Assembly (NCBI GenBank): GCA_016748015.1
Contig: JAAOMT010000727.1
Span: 99,853 to 163,852 of the forward strand
Source: Geosiphon pyriformis
Lineage: Eukaryota; Glomeromycota; Glomeromycetes; Archaeosporales; Geosiphonaceae
Direction of reading: 5' to 3'
Length of the DNA: 64,000 bases
Shown: positions 1-12,876 of the stretch, piece by piece
Numbering within the stretch: position 1 is the first letter of the stretch
Layout of the letters: each line of letters starts with the position of its first letter
Position numbers and translations under genes: made by a program
Notes under the pieces: generated by a model
What the model was told of the DNA's origin: nothing
What the model saw: only the letters and a program-made list of their open reading frames with translations
Database searches by the model: none

Positions 1-1050
1 AAAATGACATAATAATCAATTATCAAATAAATTGGTCAAATTCAAAATTGAAAACAAAGTATTTTTACATTATATCAAAACAAAAAAACAATAGAGTAAA
101 AAGTTTAATTTCAAATAAAATAATCTATTTTACATCAAAAAAATTCAAAAAAATAGAGCTTATAAATTAAGATAAAATAACAAAATTTTAATCAAAGTAG
201 TACATGATAATTGATTGAAACCATATTACAATATAGTTATATTATTTATCAATAATATTTTACAACTAAGAGTACAAAGAATATTAGTCAAATTAGATAA
301 AATTTTACAAGATTTGGAATTAATTATAATTATTAAAAAAAATGCAAAAAAGTAAATTAAGTTAATAGTATATAAAAACACAGTATATATAACAAAAGCA
401 ACAATAAAAGATAAAAATCTCAAACCACATCCATACAATAACACAACAATTATTTTAAATTATAAATCAACAACAATTAAACATAAAAATAATTATTAAT
501 TTCAAATAATTTGTTATAAAACACAAAAAAAAAGCAAAAATTATTTTATATTAGCAACCACAAAACTAAACAAAGCACTAATCAAATAAAATTATAGAAA
601 AAGTAAAAAACACTTTTAGAAAAATACTAATTACTATTTCAATTGAAAAATTAATTAAAAAAAATTAAAAGCTATAGATGAAACAATTTCTAATAGCATA
701 TTGCTATTATCAGTTAAAACAAAAGCTAAATATTTAGAAATTATATATTAACAAATCCAAAAAATTTTCAATTAAAAAATAGTACAACAAATTAAAAACT
801 TTATCAAAAAAAACAAATTCTATACTATACATCAAAACAATTTATCGATTATATATTATATTTTATAATTATTTAGAAATACTACTATTTTTAGACATAA
901 AAACAATAACTATTAACCAGTAGAAAAAAATAACCAATTCTTAATTCAAAGACATAAGAACCAGAATTGAACAAATAATATTAGAAAAAAAAGTAATAAA
1001 CTTAATTCAAATAAAAATTTCAATAGAACTTAATATTAAAAAAAAGATAA
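1..1050 (+). pseudogene. Ty3/gypsy pol 3' remnant (integrase C-terminal part), decayed
   Basis: The first 250 bases align by eye with the integrase C-terminal region of the complete gypsy element at about 54920-55170. Shared stretches include an AGAGTA box and the segment leading to TTTATCAATAATATTT. No frame is open: stops and AT-shifting substitutions are everywhere. The rest, to about 1050, corresponds to the post-integrase region of the same element and ends in a purine-rich tract (about 1036-1050) next to the LTR. Gag, RT and the 5' LTR would lie left of the window. This is a dead copy of the same family as the elements at 43522-64000, and the short ORFs on either strand here are not genes. 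Confidence 0.75.
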
Positions 1051-1866
1051 TATTATTCATAGAAAAAAAATACAAAAAAAAGATAAAAAACAGATTATAA
1101 AATCGACTAATAAAAAAATAGTATTTAATAAGTAAGTATATTTTTAGGAAATTATAACATATTTTTAGAAAATTACAACATATTTTCAAGAATGAGTACA
1201 TTTCCAGAAAATAATGTAAAAAAAAGTAAAAATATGTAAAATTTTATATAATATAAATTATGTATATATAGTAAAAGTATTAAAAACAAAACAGAAACAA
1301 ATAATTAATAGTTAGCAAATATTTTTTTTTCAAAAAATAGTTTTTTATAACTTAAAGTGGAATTATATTCATATTAATAAAATATTTATTATTATCTAAT
1401 TTATATTTATATTATCAACAACCTATGTTGATAGAATCTAATATTTAACTATATTGAACTAATAGCTTTTGATTATGGCTATTAACAAAATATTAATTTT
1501 TTATTTCTTTTCATATTTTTTTTATTTTTTTTTATTTTTATTTTTTTGTTATTTATTAATTAATTAAGAGATTAAGTATTGAGTAATTAACATAAAGAAT
1601 AGCCTAGTAAAAAATCCATAAAACAAGAATAGAAAACTTAAAGATAGTTTATTAAAAGAGCATAACTGCCAAATTAAACCAGTCACTATACTAAAAAAAA
1701 AATTTACAAAAGAAACAACCAGTTTGAATTTTCGTCTATTATACAAAAAATTTAACCAAAACCTTTAGATCACAAAACTTTCAGAAATTATTATTATCAA
1801 TAACTATTAAATACCAAATTACAGATTTGTTATTTATTTCAACACCCCAAATAATCATCTGTAACA
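1051..1866 (+). repeat. 3' LTR of the left-edge gypsy element
   Basis: The start TATTATTCATAG aligns with TGTTATATTTAG of the intact LTR at 55980, and the end ATCATCTGTAACA aligns with the common LTR end. The TATA-like ATGTATATATAG lies at about 1260-1271, as in the sister LTRs. Upstream of it are about three copies of a 21-bp unit (1139-1200; TATTTTTAGGAAATTATAACA type), which looks like a U3 tandem repeat. The LTR is about 816 bp, slightly shorter than the 925-931 bp sisters. It is followed directly by LINE H sequence, so the element inserted into that LINE. Confidence 0.8.
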
Positions 1867-3910
1867 GTATATATAATAAGTATAATATCTTAAAAAAGAT
1901 AATTTTTTGGTTTTGGCAGATATTTTAATTTAGTTTTCTATTTTGTTATAAGCTTAGTAATCAAAAATGCTTTAAAAAAAACAAAAAATTTAGCTAATGC
2001 TTTAGAATATGCAAAAAACTTATAATTTAGTAGATTAATCACATCTGCAAAAATGCTTATTAAAGATTAAAATATGTTTAAAGTTTATTAAATTTTCTAG
2101 TTATATTCATAATAGCTATATTAATAAAATTATGACAAATTTTGGCTTAATTAGTAAGTATACAGTTTATAATAATCTGAATTAAAGTAAAATGTTTTTT
2201 TTTATATAAAGAATTTTTTATAATCTAATTTATGTAAAGTTTGAAAACATAATTTTTTTTAGTTATAAAATTGACTTTAAATATGTAATTAGAACCAATA
2301 AAGTTGAATTTTATATAAAATTGATATTATTTTTAATAGTATATGTTTTTATTAATAATACAATTTGAATTAAACACAGTTATTTAGCTATGCAAAATAT
2401 TTTGAATATTATTAATAAGTTTTTTAATATTAATAATATAGTTATTAATATGAAAATTTTAATTATAAATAATTTATTATATTAATTATTAAACCTAATA
2501 AGCCTTACAAATATCTAGAAATTTATATATTATTAAAAAATTTTTTAATGTCTATCTTAAAAAAAACCAGTTTTAATGTCAAATTTTTTTTAGTAATTGT
2601 TCAATAAAAAACTATTTAACACAAACAATTTACATATTTGGTTTTTGCTGTTTTGTATCTTATTTTGTGCTATAAAATACAATTTAGTTTTGTTAATAAA
2701 TATTTATATACAAAATAAAATCTAATTATTAAGCATAATTTAAAGTTTAATACTAATTTGTCAAAAAATTTTTCAAGTAATATAATGTATTATCTCTTAT
2801 TTTACAATCTAAAGTCTTTTAACCAAGCTTAAATTAAAAATAAAATTGCTTTTATTGCTAATTTTGCTAATATTAATAGCATTTTAAGATAGTTTTTAAA
2901 TATAAAATTATAGATTTACAAGTTATTGTTTTTAAGTATTATTATAATTCTTCTGTTTTAGATATTATAAAAATTATTAAGTATTTTAAAATTGTCAAAT
3001 TTTTGAAGTATTTTAGAATAATATTAACTAAACAATTTTTGAACAGCCTAAAAAAGTGTTTTTTTTAGAAAAGTTTTTAATGTTAAAAATAATTAAATTT
3101 TAAGAGTTTTGATTTTTTTGATGTTTAAATTTGTATTTTTAGAGAGTTTTGTAAATTTTAATTTATCTTTTCAAGTTTTTATTAAGTTAAGTATATTAAA
3201 TATGCTAGATTTTTTTTAATATCAAATCTACTTTAAAAAATAATAATTCAAATATTTTATTAATCTTTACAGATAATTTTGTTAATAATTTTAGTTTATT
3301 TTTTGTTACTGATAATACAACAACATATTTTTTTAGTTTAAATTTATATATAAATATACAAGTAAACAATCTGTTCTTCTTAATTTTGATTGAATTATTA
3401 GTTTTTATTTTGTTTTTTAAGTGTGTTTTTTTTTTATGTCAAAATTTTTTCAGATAGCCAAGTTACTATTAATGCTTATTATTTGAATTGTATTTGTTAA
3501 AACTCAATTTTTAAAATTTTTATTAAATAAAATATTATTATATGATTAATATTATTTATAATAAGAGTTTGTTTATTAAGTAAATAAAAATAAAAAAATA
3601 TTTAAAGATTATAAACAATAAATATGCTAATGTTTTAGCAAATTTTACAACCTATTCTGATTTGATACTTTTTACTAATGTGTTTAAAAACTATATAATA
3701 GCTTGTAAAAAAGCTGTTTTAGATAATATTGTTTGAAAAATCTTATAAAAAATGAATTTTAATGTCTAATATAATGAGTTTTTTGTATGTTAATAATATT
3801 AATTGAGAAGCAATAGTCTTAATATAACATCTTAACTTATATATAGCAACTGGTTTTACTAATAAATTTACAACAAGTTTGTATATTTATATTGTAAAAA
3901 CTTTTTATTA
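1867..3910 (+). pseudogene. LINE H (old host LINE), ORF2 fragment part 1: RT C-terminus to RNase H and beyond
   Basis: Heavily decayed ORF2 of the same LINE family as elements A-D. Segments align with the RT palm region (about 1950-2050), the post-RT region (about 2200-2460, e.g. ATTATTAATAAGTTTTTT shared with 16030-16050) and the region before the C-terminal zinc finger (about 3840-3900). Stops occur in all frames. The frame ends in SLYIYIVK and resumes at 10687 as TLYYKLLIVI after LINE A is removed. This is the oldest layer of the locus. It carries the gypsy insertion on its left and LINEs A, B and C to the right. Confidence 0.75.
3893..3910. repeat. Left target-site duplication of LINE A
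   Basis: TGTAAAAACTTTTTATTA matches TGTAAAGACTTTATATTA at 10669-10686 (18 bp, 2 differences). Together they flank LINE A, and one copy restores the LINE H frame. Confidence 0.8.
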
Positions 3911-4039
3911 TTATTATTATTATTTAATGAGTGAAGTCCAAACGCAACTTAAAACTATACATTAAAGAAATAATCTAAACTAAGTGCAAATCATGTACTT
4001 TCTACACGTGGCCAGCCACTCAAGCCAGTCAAGACAACA

Positions 4040-7000
4040 CTACACATCTATATTAACAGAAACCGAGTCACCAATACCTGAAAAAAATGAACAAGATTTG
4101 TGAAAACCAAAATGAATGCCAAAAGCTTCAGTAATACCAAGCAATTTAACCACACCACCCGAGAACCTTGAAACCAAACCAGAAACTGAGACAGAAATCG
4201 AGCCATCCACTGAAATCAGGCCATTTTTTTCAATGTATGCATGATGCTTGGCACAAACCAACCAAACGTTATTCCTGAAAGCAACACAAAGGAAGCATAC
4301 AAAATCAGTAATCTTGACACTAGCAACCTTGGGATCATGAAAGATGAAAACAGCCTCCCAAAACCATCCTCTGAAAACAAAACCCTTGTAAAGGGCTGAG
4401 GACACCAAGAAATCTGAAGCACAGATTGACAGCAGCTGCAATACATTAGAAAAAGAGATGGAAAGACCAAAAATTGCCTTCTAAGAAGACATACAGGATT
4501 CCAAAACCTGACAACAAGCTGAATCATTAATTACACAAAAAAACACATAATCAGATACCTCCATTTCACCACAATACAGACACAGAACACTCAGGTAACA
4601 TCTATCATAAATGCACTTTTGAACAGCCATGGGAAGCTGATAGTGCAAAGCCTTCATTAAGTAAGTACGAACGTCAGTAGTGCACCTGCTGGTGAAACCT
4701 GTTGCCATATGTGAATCAAGATGCCAAACCCTGGAAGAGCTAGGCCAATCAATATTCAAGTACAAATCTCTAGGTAGAAACTCAGAACTGGAACCAATCT
4801 CCCAATGTGTCTAACAAATAGCACGAAAAACGTTTCAAACAAAGTATTTAGAATTACCAGACACAATACCATTATCCGCCAACAAAAAATGTTTATCAAT
4901 ACAAAGAGAAAGAAACCAATTATAGAGAGTCACAGTGTCAGCAATGCTGTCAGCTTGATTATTCCCCAATACACCAGAGTGACCCTTAACCTTGTGCCAG
5001 CTAACCCTTAAATTCTTACTGCGAATAACATTCCAAATATGTTGGCGCTCGACCCAGCACTGATTGTGAAAGTCAGGATACACCAAGTCAACCTTTGACA
5101 TGCAAGCATCCAAGGCTGCCTAACTGTCTGAAAACAGACAAACAGAGTGAGCCACAGGTACACACTCCAGAGCCAATGCTATAACCTGCAATTCTACCAA
5201 AGTAGATGACACCAAACCCCAAACACTGATACCCAAACCCAAGTTAATGTCCTCAAAAAAGGCAGTGGCCCCAGTTTTACAACCAGTCATGCCCAAATTT
5301 TTTAACGACCCATCTGTATATACAGACAAACTATCAGCATCAACCTGAGAGAGATGATCACATACAGACACAAAATCATTAGAACCACAAATGTTAACAG
5401 GACCAACACCAACCGAAACTGAGGGAGAAAAATGAGAGGCCACAAGAAACTTGACTGAACGTTCGAACCACTCAGAGACTGGACCACGAGGATCCAGCCT
5501 CTTCCATTGCTTAAAGGTGAGCCAGCTAAAAACATTACTATGGCGATTCCGAAGCTGGTCCACGAAGGCAACACCATAACACCAAAGGGACAGCAAAAAC
5601 TTGAAAAACAAAAATTCACCAAGAACAACAGACATAAGAACCCCACTGCAAAACCAGAAAGCACTGGCCAAAGAACTACCCAAAGACAGCTTGCAGTCAA
5701 GAAGAATAGAAACCACACCAGCCAAGAAATTATTAGAAACACTGACACAAATGTGAGTAGGAGAGATCAAGGGATAAATAAGCCACCAGCACAGAACTTG
5801 CAAGTTATGAGACCTGTGACTGAACATACGCCCCAAAATCCCGATAGAGTTTGTGAAACTGATAAGTGAAGCAACCTTATTTTCTGATTGACACTGTGAA
5901 AAAGACTTTAAACCATAAAAGGAAGAATGGTAGATTGTATTACTAGGAAAATCCTGCGGGAAACCAGATTTAAGTTTCAAACATTTGCGAACCAGAGTGT
6001 CCCATTTGTTGCACATGCCAACAGGAACCAAGCTGAACTGCATTCTATAGCTGATTATAGGATAAAGGACTGCCAACACCAGATACAAAAATTGCTTATT
6101 CGAAACCACTTTCTTCAAGACCAGATTAGTGAAAAATGAACATCTGAATTTGCCTTAATCAAACTAGACTTCGAAAGACCCTCAGTCAAGAGAAAAATAC
6201 CCAAGTACTGATGAGATTCACCTCTTTTGACAATGAAGATTGGCGAGCCACTGATAGAAAAAAAAGGATTGTTGACTCTACTATTAATAAGAATTGCCAC
6301 TGTCTTGTTGTTATTGATTGAAATGTCATTAATATGAAAAAATTTGCCAGTTACATTGAGAATATGTTGAGTAGTACTTTAATTGCTACCAACCCAGATT
6401 GTATCATTGACAAAAGCACCAGCAGCAAAAAAGGAAGAAAGCCCAGCCTAAGATTTGATATGACCACTTTTAGACACAAAATGAGAATTCAACCTATATC
6501 CACACACACTTCCTTGACACTTGACTTCACACAATAGAGGGTCATAAAATATACATCATAGAAGCAGGAAAAAAATCTTTCCTTAATTCAAACTATTGTG
6601 CACATGATAGCCATTCATCAAACTGAAATCTGTTATCACACAGTTGGTGCAATTCTTATAAATACTGCCCAAAAACCGAATAAATTTGCTGCACATCTTA
6701 ATCCTGACCAAATTTTTCTTGAGGTGTTCCCAGCCAACCAAATCGTAAGCTTTCCACATGTCCTGTAAAACCAACCAGAGCTCCCGGTTTTTCTCTAGAG
6801 TATTTTCAACAACTGAACCAATAGCAAAAATAAGTGACTGAATTGCTGTACCATTTAAAACTGAAAAATTGTCACCATGTAAAACATCATGAAAGCTGCA
6901 AGCCAGTGAGATCCTGTCTGAAAAAATTTTGGAGAGAATTTTGTGAGCAGTTTTGATCAAAGCAATAGGACGAGTATTTGTAAGAACACCCTTCCACTCA

Positions 7001-8700
7001 TAGGACTTGGGAATTATTGAAACCCAAACCTCCCTCCAAGGACCAGATATTGATTCACAAGATAGACAAGAATTTAACAAAACCAGAAGCAAACCCAAAA
7101 CTGACTTATCACAATGTTTCCATAGTTTATTAGAGATACCTGAAAGACCAGTGGCTTTGCCATTAGGCAGATTAGAGACCACATAATACAACTCGTCAAA
7201 ATCAATCACACACATTACTCCAGAGAAAGCCTCATCAAAAACGTAGTCCAAAAGTCAGTACTGACAAGACCAAGCATCAGAGACATCATCGACCACCAAC
7301 CGCTTCCTGGTCTATCTTTTCATAATATCATCAACTTTAGATTTTACCAAATCAGGCTCAAGAATTAACTCATCGCCCATGACCAAATGATCCAAAACCA
7401 CCTTGTAGAAGGGTCATTCCAGCATGCTTTTGATCATGTAATCTTTATTTACCTCAAAATTCTCCATTCTCTTATCTATAGCAGACCTGATGTTTGCTTT
7501 TTTAACTTTCAAAGACTCAGCAAGCTTGGATGCGCGATAAGATCTCCTAGCACCAAAGAGAGCAGAACGAACATTATTAGCGCCAGCACCAGAATCCACC
7601 AAACCCTGCACAACTGAAGCCCTAACATCGTCTAAAGAAACCCAACATTCTATAAGAGACTCAAAATTTGCAACACACTCCTTATGTAAGGTTTTGACAA
7701 TCTTGAAAACCAAAAGCTCCAATTTGTGAAATCTCGAAGAATCCTTGGTGAAAACATTATCGAAGCCCTTAAACCACTTTTTTTTAAACACTTCACTAGC
7801 TGAGAGAACCAATATCTTGCGAACAATGTTCCACATTGCATCCAAGTCCGAAAACCACATGGAGATGGCAAACTCATCTGAGAACATTGTAGTATTGGCC
7901 AACATGGCACCTTTAAAATTGTTCTATCTAACCCTATCAGCACTTTTAAAATCAAACTTCTAATGATCTTTATTTGCCTGTTTTCGAAGAAAATTCAACT
8001 GTGCATCCAAAAGCCCATCCAAGCCTATGGACACAGAAACAGTCTGGTGATCCATGTCATAATGTTTGTCAACCTCCAAAACATCATGATGTACGATTGC
8101 ACTAACCAGACTTGAGGAAACAAACACATAATCAATAGTCTTCTTTACACCTCTTGAATTTTCTCACGTAAGACTTTTTGCAACTGGACTACCTGACAGA
8201 GAGTTGACTAGCCCCAAATTGAGGCACTTCTTAAAATTTGCACTTTTACACAAACCATTTTTATTGAAATCACCCCCAAAAATAATGAAAGAAGATTTAT
8301 TAACAGCCTTTGCAATGAGAGAGTTAACCTCACCAGCCTAAGAAAACTGAACCACCAATGAAGCACCTGCATAAAGCCCCAAAATCAATACCGAAAGTTT
8401 ATTTTTGAACAACAACTTGATAGATAAGAGCCAGCCAGGCACCTCAGAAATTTTGCACACATGTTTCACCAAAAAAGAATTCATGATGATTACAACACCA
8501 GCACCCAGATAACCAGAATCCAAGCCAGATGTAAACACCCTTATACTATCAAATTTGTTAATAATCCAGGGGCAAACTCTCCCCTTTAACTTTGTTTCCA
8601 TAAAAATTGAAATCAAATTGTTTATGTCATTGTGCCAATGAATGATGTCATCCTGTTTTGCAGGATTGGTCATTCTTCTAACATTGCATGTGGCAACCTT
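4040..8700 (-). pseudogene. LINE A ORF2: endonuclease-reverse transcriptase-RNase H, disabled
   Basis: Order from the N-terminus: EEP endonuclease starting KVATCNVRRM at about 8700 (with METK near 8600); an RT domain at about 6300-7260 with WVSIIPKSY and LQDMWKAYD; RNase H at about 4960-5370 with VYTDGSLKN, LVELQVIALALE and KVKGHSGVLGN; and a C-terminal zinc finger CLYCGEMEVSDYVFFC (Cys-x2-Cys...Cys, expected His now Tyr) at about 4530-4590. The RT catalytic box reads FVND instead of FVDD, so one catalytic Asp is lost. Several stops and frameshifts break it into at least six pieces. In the family this protein nicks the target and copies the RNA in place. This copy should be inactive. Confidence 0.85.
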
Positions 8701-8714
8701 TCAAATGAGCTTAC

Positions 8715-10583
8715 TTATTGAGAAAAGTGTTGAGAGTTTGCACTACCAGCCAAAACTGAACTTTCAAAATGAGCAGACAAGCTTAACACAGATTTGGAGA
8801 GTCCCTCCAACATATTTTTCAATCTGGTAACTTGGGGGGACACCGATGAGTCCACAATCGCAGCAGTCTCATTACTAGTAGTCTTACCCAAAGCCATTTC
8901 CATTACTATATCACCCTCTGGATTCTGTGATGGGGGGGTTACTGGCAGCTGACATCCAGGACTAGGCTGGGAAACTGTTGGCACAAGTGAATCCAACCTC
9001 TTAACCAACTCACCAATTTGTCCTGCAAGGCTAACGAGACTGCTTTCAATACTGACTAAACGTTCTTCCAATTCATCTGTAATGGGAGAGAGAGGTTTAT
9101 CATTAATAATAGAACCAAATTGTGACTTGCTACCAGAGGGGGAGAGAGCGGGAGAAGCACCAACAACTAATGCCCAAGTTTTACCACTGAATGCCAGGAA
9201 ACGGGAGATGGGAGCAGATTTTTTCGCATAAATCCTTGCCAGCCTGAGCTGGTCCTAAGCCGAAAGTGCAGCCTTTTTGCCATTCGGAACTGCAGCATTC
9301 TTGACAAACCTACAATTAAGAGACATATAACCAAAATTCTTGCAAACCATACATGATGCCAAAGAAAGACGAGACCAGTGGAGACCAACACCCTTTATAA
9401 CCAGAGTCACTGCCATTGCATTAACCAAATCCAATTCAGAACCAAAACACACAGAGGCACAATAGGCATGAGAATAATTCAAGGGATTGTGATCAATAAA
9501 GCAAGTTTTTCTACTGATAGAATTAATAAAGTCTCACAAATCATGAACTGTGGTTCCCACGGAAAGAGTATGTAGCAAAGCCCTAAAACTATCCCTGGCA
9601 TCCCATGATTGTTTGTCGATATTAGCCCTGGCCACATGAACCGCATCTTTTCCAATGAGGATGGACCACTTAAAAGCCAATAAATCAGCCTGTGTTTGAT
9701 CTTCTAATTTGACGATTGCCTTCTACCACAAACCCACCAATTGCATTTTGATTGTCTTAATCTTTCCAAATTCAGACACTGTAGCATGCACAGCCTCCAC
9801 AGAAGTTTCCACCAGAATTTCCTTCAACACAATAGCCCAATTCATATGATTGTCACCAGGGCACTTAAGATTGGTGTTTATCACAACACCACAATCATTT
9901 GCTATTTTTGCCGCCGCCATCATTGCCTTTTCAGAAGTGAAAGACGCCCAAATAACACCACCAAATTTTGAGGAGGTAGAGACCCCCCCCAAAACCATTC
10001 ACACCAAAAAAAATTTTTCTGACATAAGCCAGTTTCTCTTGAGATGACTTGCCAGTGATCACTCTAAGATCAATATTTAGAGCAAAAGATTTCCTAACTG
10101 AGACCTGCACCATATATTTGAGAGAGAGAGGGGAAAGGAAAGAGAGTAACCCATCCAAAATATTATCATCATCATCATTTTCCATGCTGAAGTTAATAGT
10201 GCCAAGAGGCTTCTCAAGAGTATGCTTGATAACAATCCTTTTGGGACCCTTAGGTGTCATATTAGTATCAACACTACCAGACTCTTCTCCATTTTCTTGC
10301 CTGAAGCTAGTTTCTTCCACCAGACATTCTTCCTTCATATTAATGCTATTGAACTCAGTAATATCGCCAGTTTTTGAACTTCATGAATGACTATTCTGAA
10401 TCTTAATACCAACAACCTTATCACCAGAACTATTTTCTAGAGTACCACCTCTCCTCTTCTTTCTTGGAAGAACAGATTTGAAGCCATCATTAGAGCCAGA
10501 AACTTTAGCAGTCTTTTTCATAACAACAATACTACAGCCAACAGTGGTCTCATAGTCAAGAATAAAGGGTTTGGATTTATCAT
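8715..10583 (-). pseudogene. LINE A ORF1: RRM plus CCHC RNA-binding protein, disabled
   Basis: It starts at ATG 10583 (MINPN...), the same start as in LINEs D and E. A basic stretch RKKRRGG follows. An RRM-like fold lies around 9640-9800, with the strand AVHATVSEFGKIKTIKMQ. A zinc knuckle reads CMVCKNFGYMSLNC, with the expected His replaced by Tyr (one C-to-T change). A C-terminal leucine-rich stretch near 8720-8830 may be a coiled coil. In the LINE family ORF1 coats the RNA. An in-frame stop lies near 10385, and a frameshift at a run of seven Gs near 9988 splits the RRM region. ORF1 and ORF2 are adjacent, as in the other copies. Confidence 0.8.
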
Positions 10584-10668
10584 ACTGAATTGTGAAAATA
10601 ACTTCTTTTTCAAAAAACTTTTGACTCTTTTTTGGGAATTTTGGACAAAGGAAAGAAAGAAGTTTTTT

Positions 10669-10907
10669 TGTAAAGACTTTATATTATAAACTGTTAATAG
10701 TTATTAAAAAAAACTTTATAATAAACATTATTATAGTATTTTTTGTGTGCATTATAATAAAATTAAATTTTTTAATTATAGTTTTGTTTGTTAAAAAAAC
10801 CAAGTAGTATAATATAGTCTTTTAATTATATATTCAAATTTTATGATACTTTTTGTCCAATACTAATTTGTTTTCTCTTATTATTTTTTAAGACTTAATT
10901 TTAAGTA
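10669..10907 (+). pseudogene. LINE H ORF2 fragment part 2 (zinc-finger region), with TSDs
   Basis: Positions 10669-10686 are the right duplication of LINE A. The frame then reads TLYYKLLIVIKKNF and VCIIIKLNFLIIVLFV, aligning with ALHYQLPMAVQKC and the C-terminal zinc-finger region of LINE A ORF2; the Cys and His residues are largely lost. Positions 10897-10907 (AATTTTAAGTA) are the left duplication of LINE B. The frame continues at 19408. Confidence 0.75.
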
Positions 10908-11000
10908 AAAAAAAGCACTTTTCTAAAAAAGAAGTTTTTTTTATTATTTTTTTCTTGCTAGTTTATTTTAATCATTTCTCTACCTAATAACTCTTTTATT

Positions 11001-12876
11001 ATGAACTTGAAGACTGCTTTTAATAGTAGCATAACAAAAATAAAAATGCCTAAAAGTGCTTTTCATGACTCTGCTAGTGGTTTTTTTTCTTAAAAGAAAA
11101 AAATGGTTGTGGATAATATAAAGCATTTAGGCAATGAGAAAAACATATCTTTGATTAAATTGGGTTTTGGTTGCATGTATTCAGATTTGGATAGTAAATC
11201 TAGTAGTGGTGAGAACAATTTTATTATAAAAAGTCTTGACAGTGGATCTTTTTTGGGCTCAGTAGCTAATACTTTTAAAGCAAAAAAAGTAAATACTAGT
11301 GTAATTTTTGGCTCTCCCCTTGGCTCTCTTAACTATAACATGAAAGAAAAGATAGAACTCCTTTTACCACTTTTTAATATATTCTTAAATAGAAGGTAGA
11401 TTGATTCTAAAGTTGTGAAAACCTCCATAAAAGTGGCTGTTAAAAAATTTTTTGCTTTAGGCATCAATTTTTTGGCAATAGAAAACAAATCTGCTATAAT
11501 GAAAACTTGGTTAATTAGAAAAAAATTTTCATTAGTTAATAGTTTTAGAGGGGCCACTACTCCCTCAAAATTTGAAAAAATTATTAAATCTACTTTCACT
11601 TTGGAAATCAGCATAAAGAAGGCCACTTCATTGGCCAAAGAAAATGGGATCATTGTAAATATTGATGTTAAGAAACAAGAAATTTTTTCAAATTGGGTTG
11701 TGGTCATTAAAAAAATTTCTATAAACATGCCAAAAAAAATAATCATCATTGTAGTGGCCAAATTTGGTGAAATTAAGTTGATCAAGATTTAGTTAATTGA
11801 AATATGGCAAAAAACTGTGATAGAATTCGTCAAATCAGATCAGACTGAACATTTGACATCTAAATAGTCTTTTTTTATTGGAAAGATTTAGTACATGTGA
11901 CTATGGCTGTGGGAAATCATAAAACTTGGGCATTAAAAGATAAATTTAGAGCACTGCTGTTTATCTTGTCAGTGGGAATAATTGCTTATGATTTGGGCAC
12001 TTTTTTAGAAAGAGCTGGTGAGAAAACTTGTGTTATAAATTGATTATTGGATACTGGTAATAGAATTTGCTGTGCTGTGGTTAGCTTTGAGTCTAAGAAT
12101 ACAATAGAATTTGCATATTGCATTGAGCCAATATTTGGTGGTGTTAAACTCTTTTGGGCAAGATTAAATCTGGTTTGGTGTGATAAATGTAAGAGGTTAA
12201 GTCATTCTGTTTTAGAGTATAATACAATGAATGTGACTACCTTTTTGGCTCCAAAATTATTTAAAAAGTCTATTTTTAAGGTAAATCATCTTTGTTTGAC
12301 CAAAGTTACACTAAAAAGAGTGTTCTTATTTCTCACCCTACTGCTTTTGGTAGAAAATTTTGGGCCCAAGTGGTTTTACTTGTTGTCTTTTCTGAAAATA
12401 GTTTCTATTTGAATTCTGGTTCTGGTTTTTATCTATTTGGGTTTTCAAGTATCAAGGAATGCCTATTGGTTGTTTAGAATAATTCTTCTGTTGTTGACCA
12501 GTTAGCTTTCTTGGAATAATCTTCAGAACTCTTGGCTGACCAAGTGTTAAATATAATATGTAGGTTAAATAATGTAAAACTGGTGTCTTTGGTGCCTGTT
12601 TTCAATTTTGCAGCTCTAATTATTCCTGTTCCAACATTATCTGTATCAGATTTAGATATGGCTTTGAATAATGCACTAATGGTCTCTACTCTTTCTTTTT
12701 CAGTTGTTAACAATATTACTTCTAATTTTGGTTTAAGTAGTTCAAAGATTTTTACCACCAAAATGGGTGGTCTAAAATCAAAAATAGTTGCTCTGGAGGT
12801 GTTGGTTAACTCAATTTTGGAGAAGTTAGATTGTCTGTGCTCTGGTTTGTGTCTCTTAGCTCTCTTTTTATCTTAA
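11001..12876 (+). pseudogene. LINE B ORF1: RRM plus CCHC protein, disabled
   Basis: Start ATG at 11001 (MNLKTAFNSS), the equivalent of the LINE C start. The segment NIKHLGNEKN aligns with KVKHLGDKTD of LINE C. The RRM-like segment IIVVAKFGEIKLIKI is near 11745-11790. The zinc knuckle CDKCKRLSHSVLEY (about 12180-12225) has lost its last Cys to Tyr. The C-terminus has a heptad-like GLKSKIVALEVLVNSILEKL. Stops lie near 11094, 11397, 11790 and 11865. Confidence 0.8.

Larger units (their letters stand above)
3911..10668 (-). mobile_element. LINE A: full-length non-LTR retrotransposon, decayed
   Basis: A full-length element of about 6.76 kb on the minus strand. Its 3' tail, (AAT)n when read on the element strand, lies at about 3911-3924. 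The 3' UTR runs to 4039, ORF2 covers 4040-8700 and ORF1 8715-10583, followed by a short 5' UTR. An 18-bp target-site duplication flanks it, as expected for target-primed reverse transcription. It interrupts LINE H. The ORF1 start context (ATG followed by INPN) is shared with LINEs D and E, so A, D and E form one subfamily. Both ORFs are disrupted. The clade cannot be fixed by eye: an RNase H after RT fits the I/Tad1-like group or L1 elements that captured RNase H. Confidence 0.85.

Noticed and set aside
226-1201. Small minus-strand Phe/Ile-rich ORFs resembling membrane proteins
   Set aside because: Complement of A-rich decayed gypsy sequence; no start context, no conservation.
5507-5869. Plus-strand Lys/Asn-rich ORF of 120 residues
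   Set aside because: Antisense to the RNase H-flanking part of LINE A ORF2.
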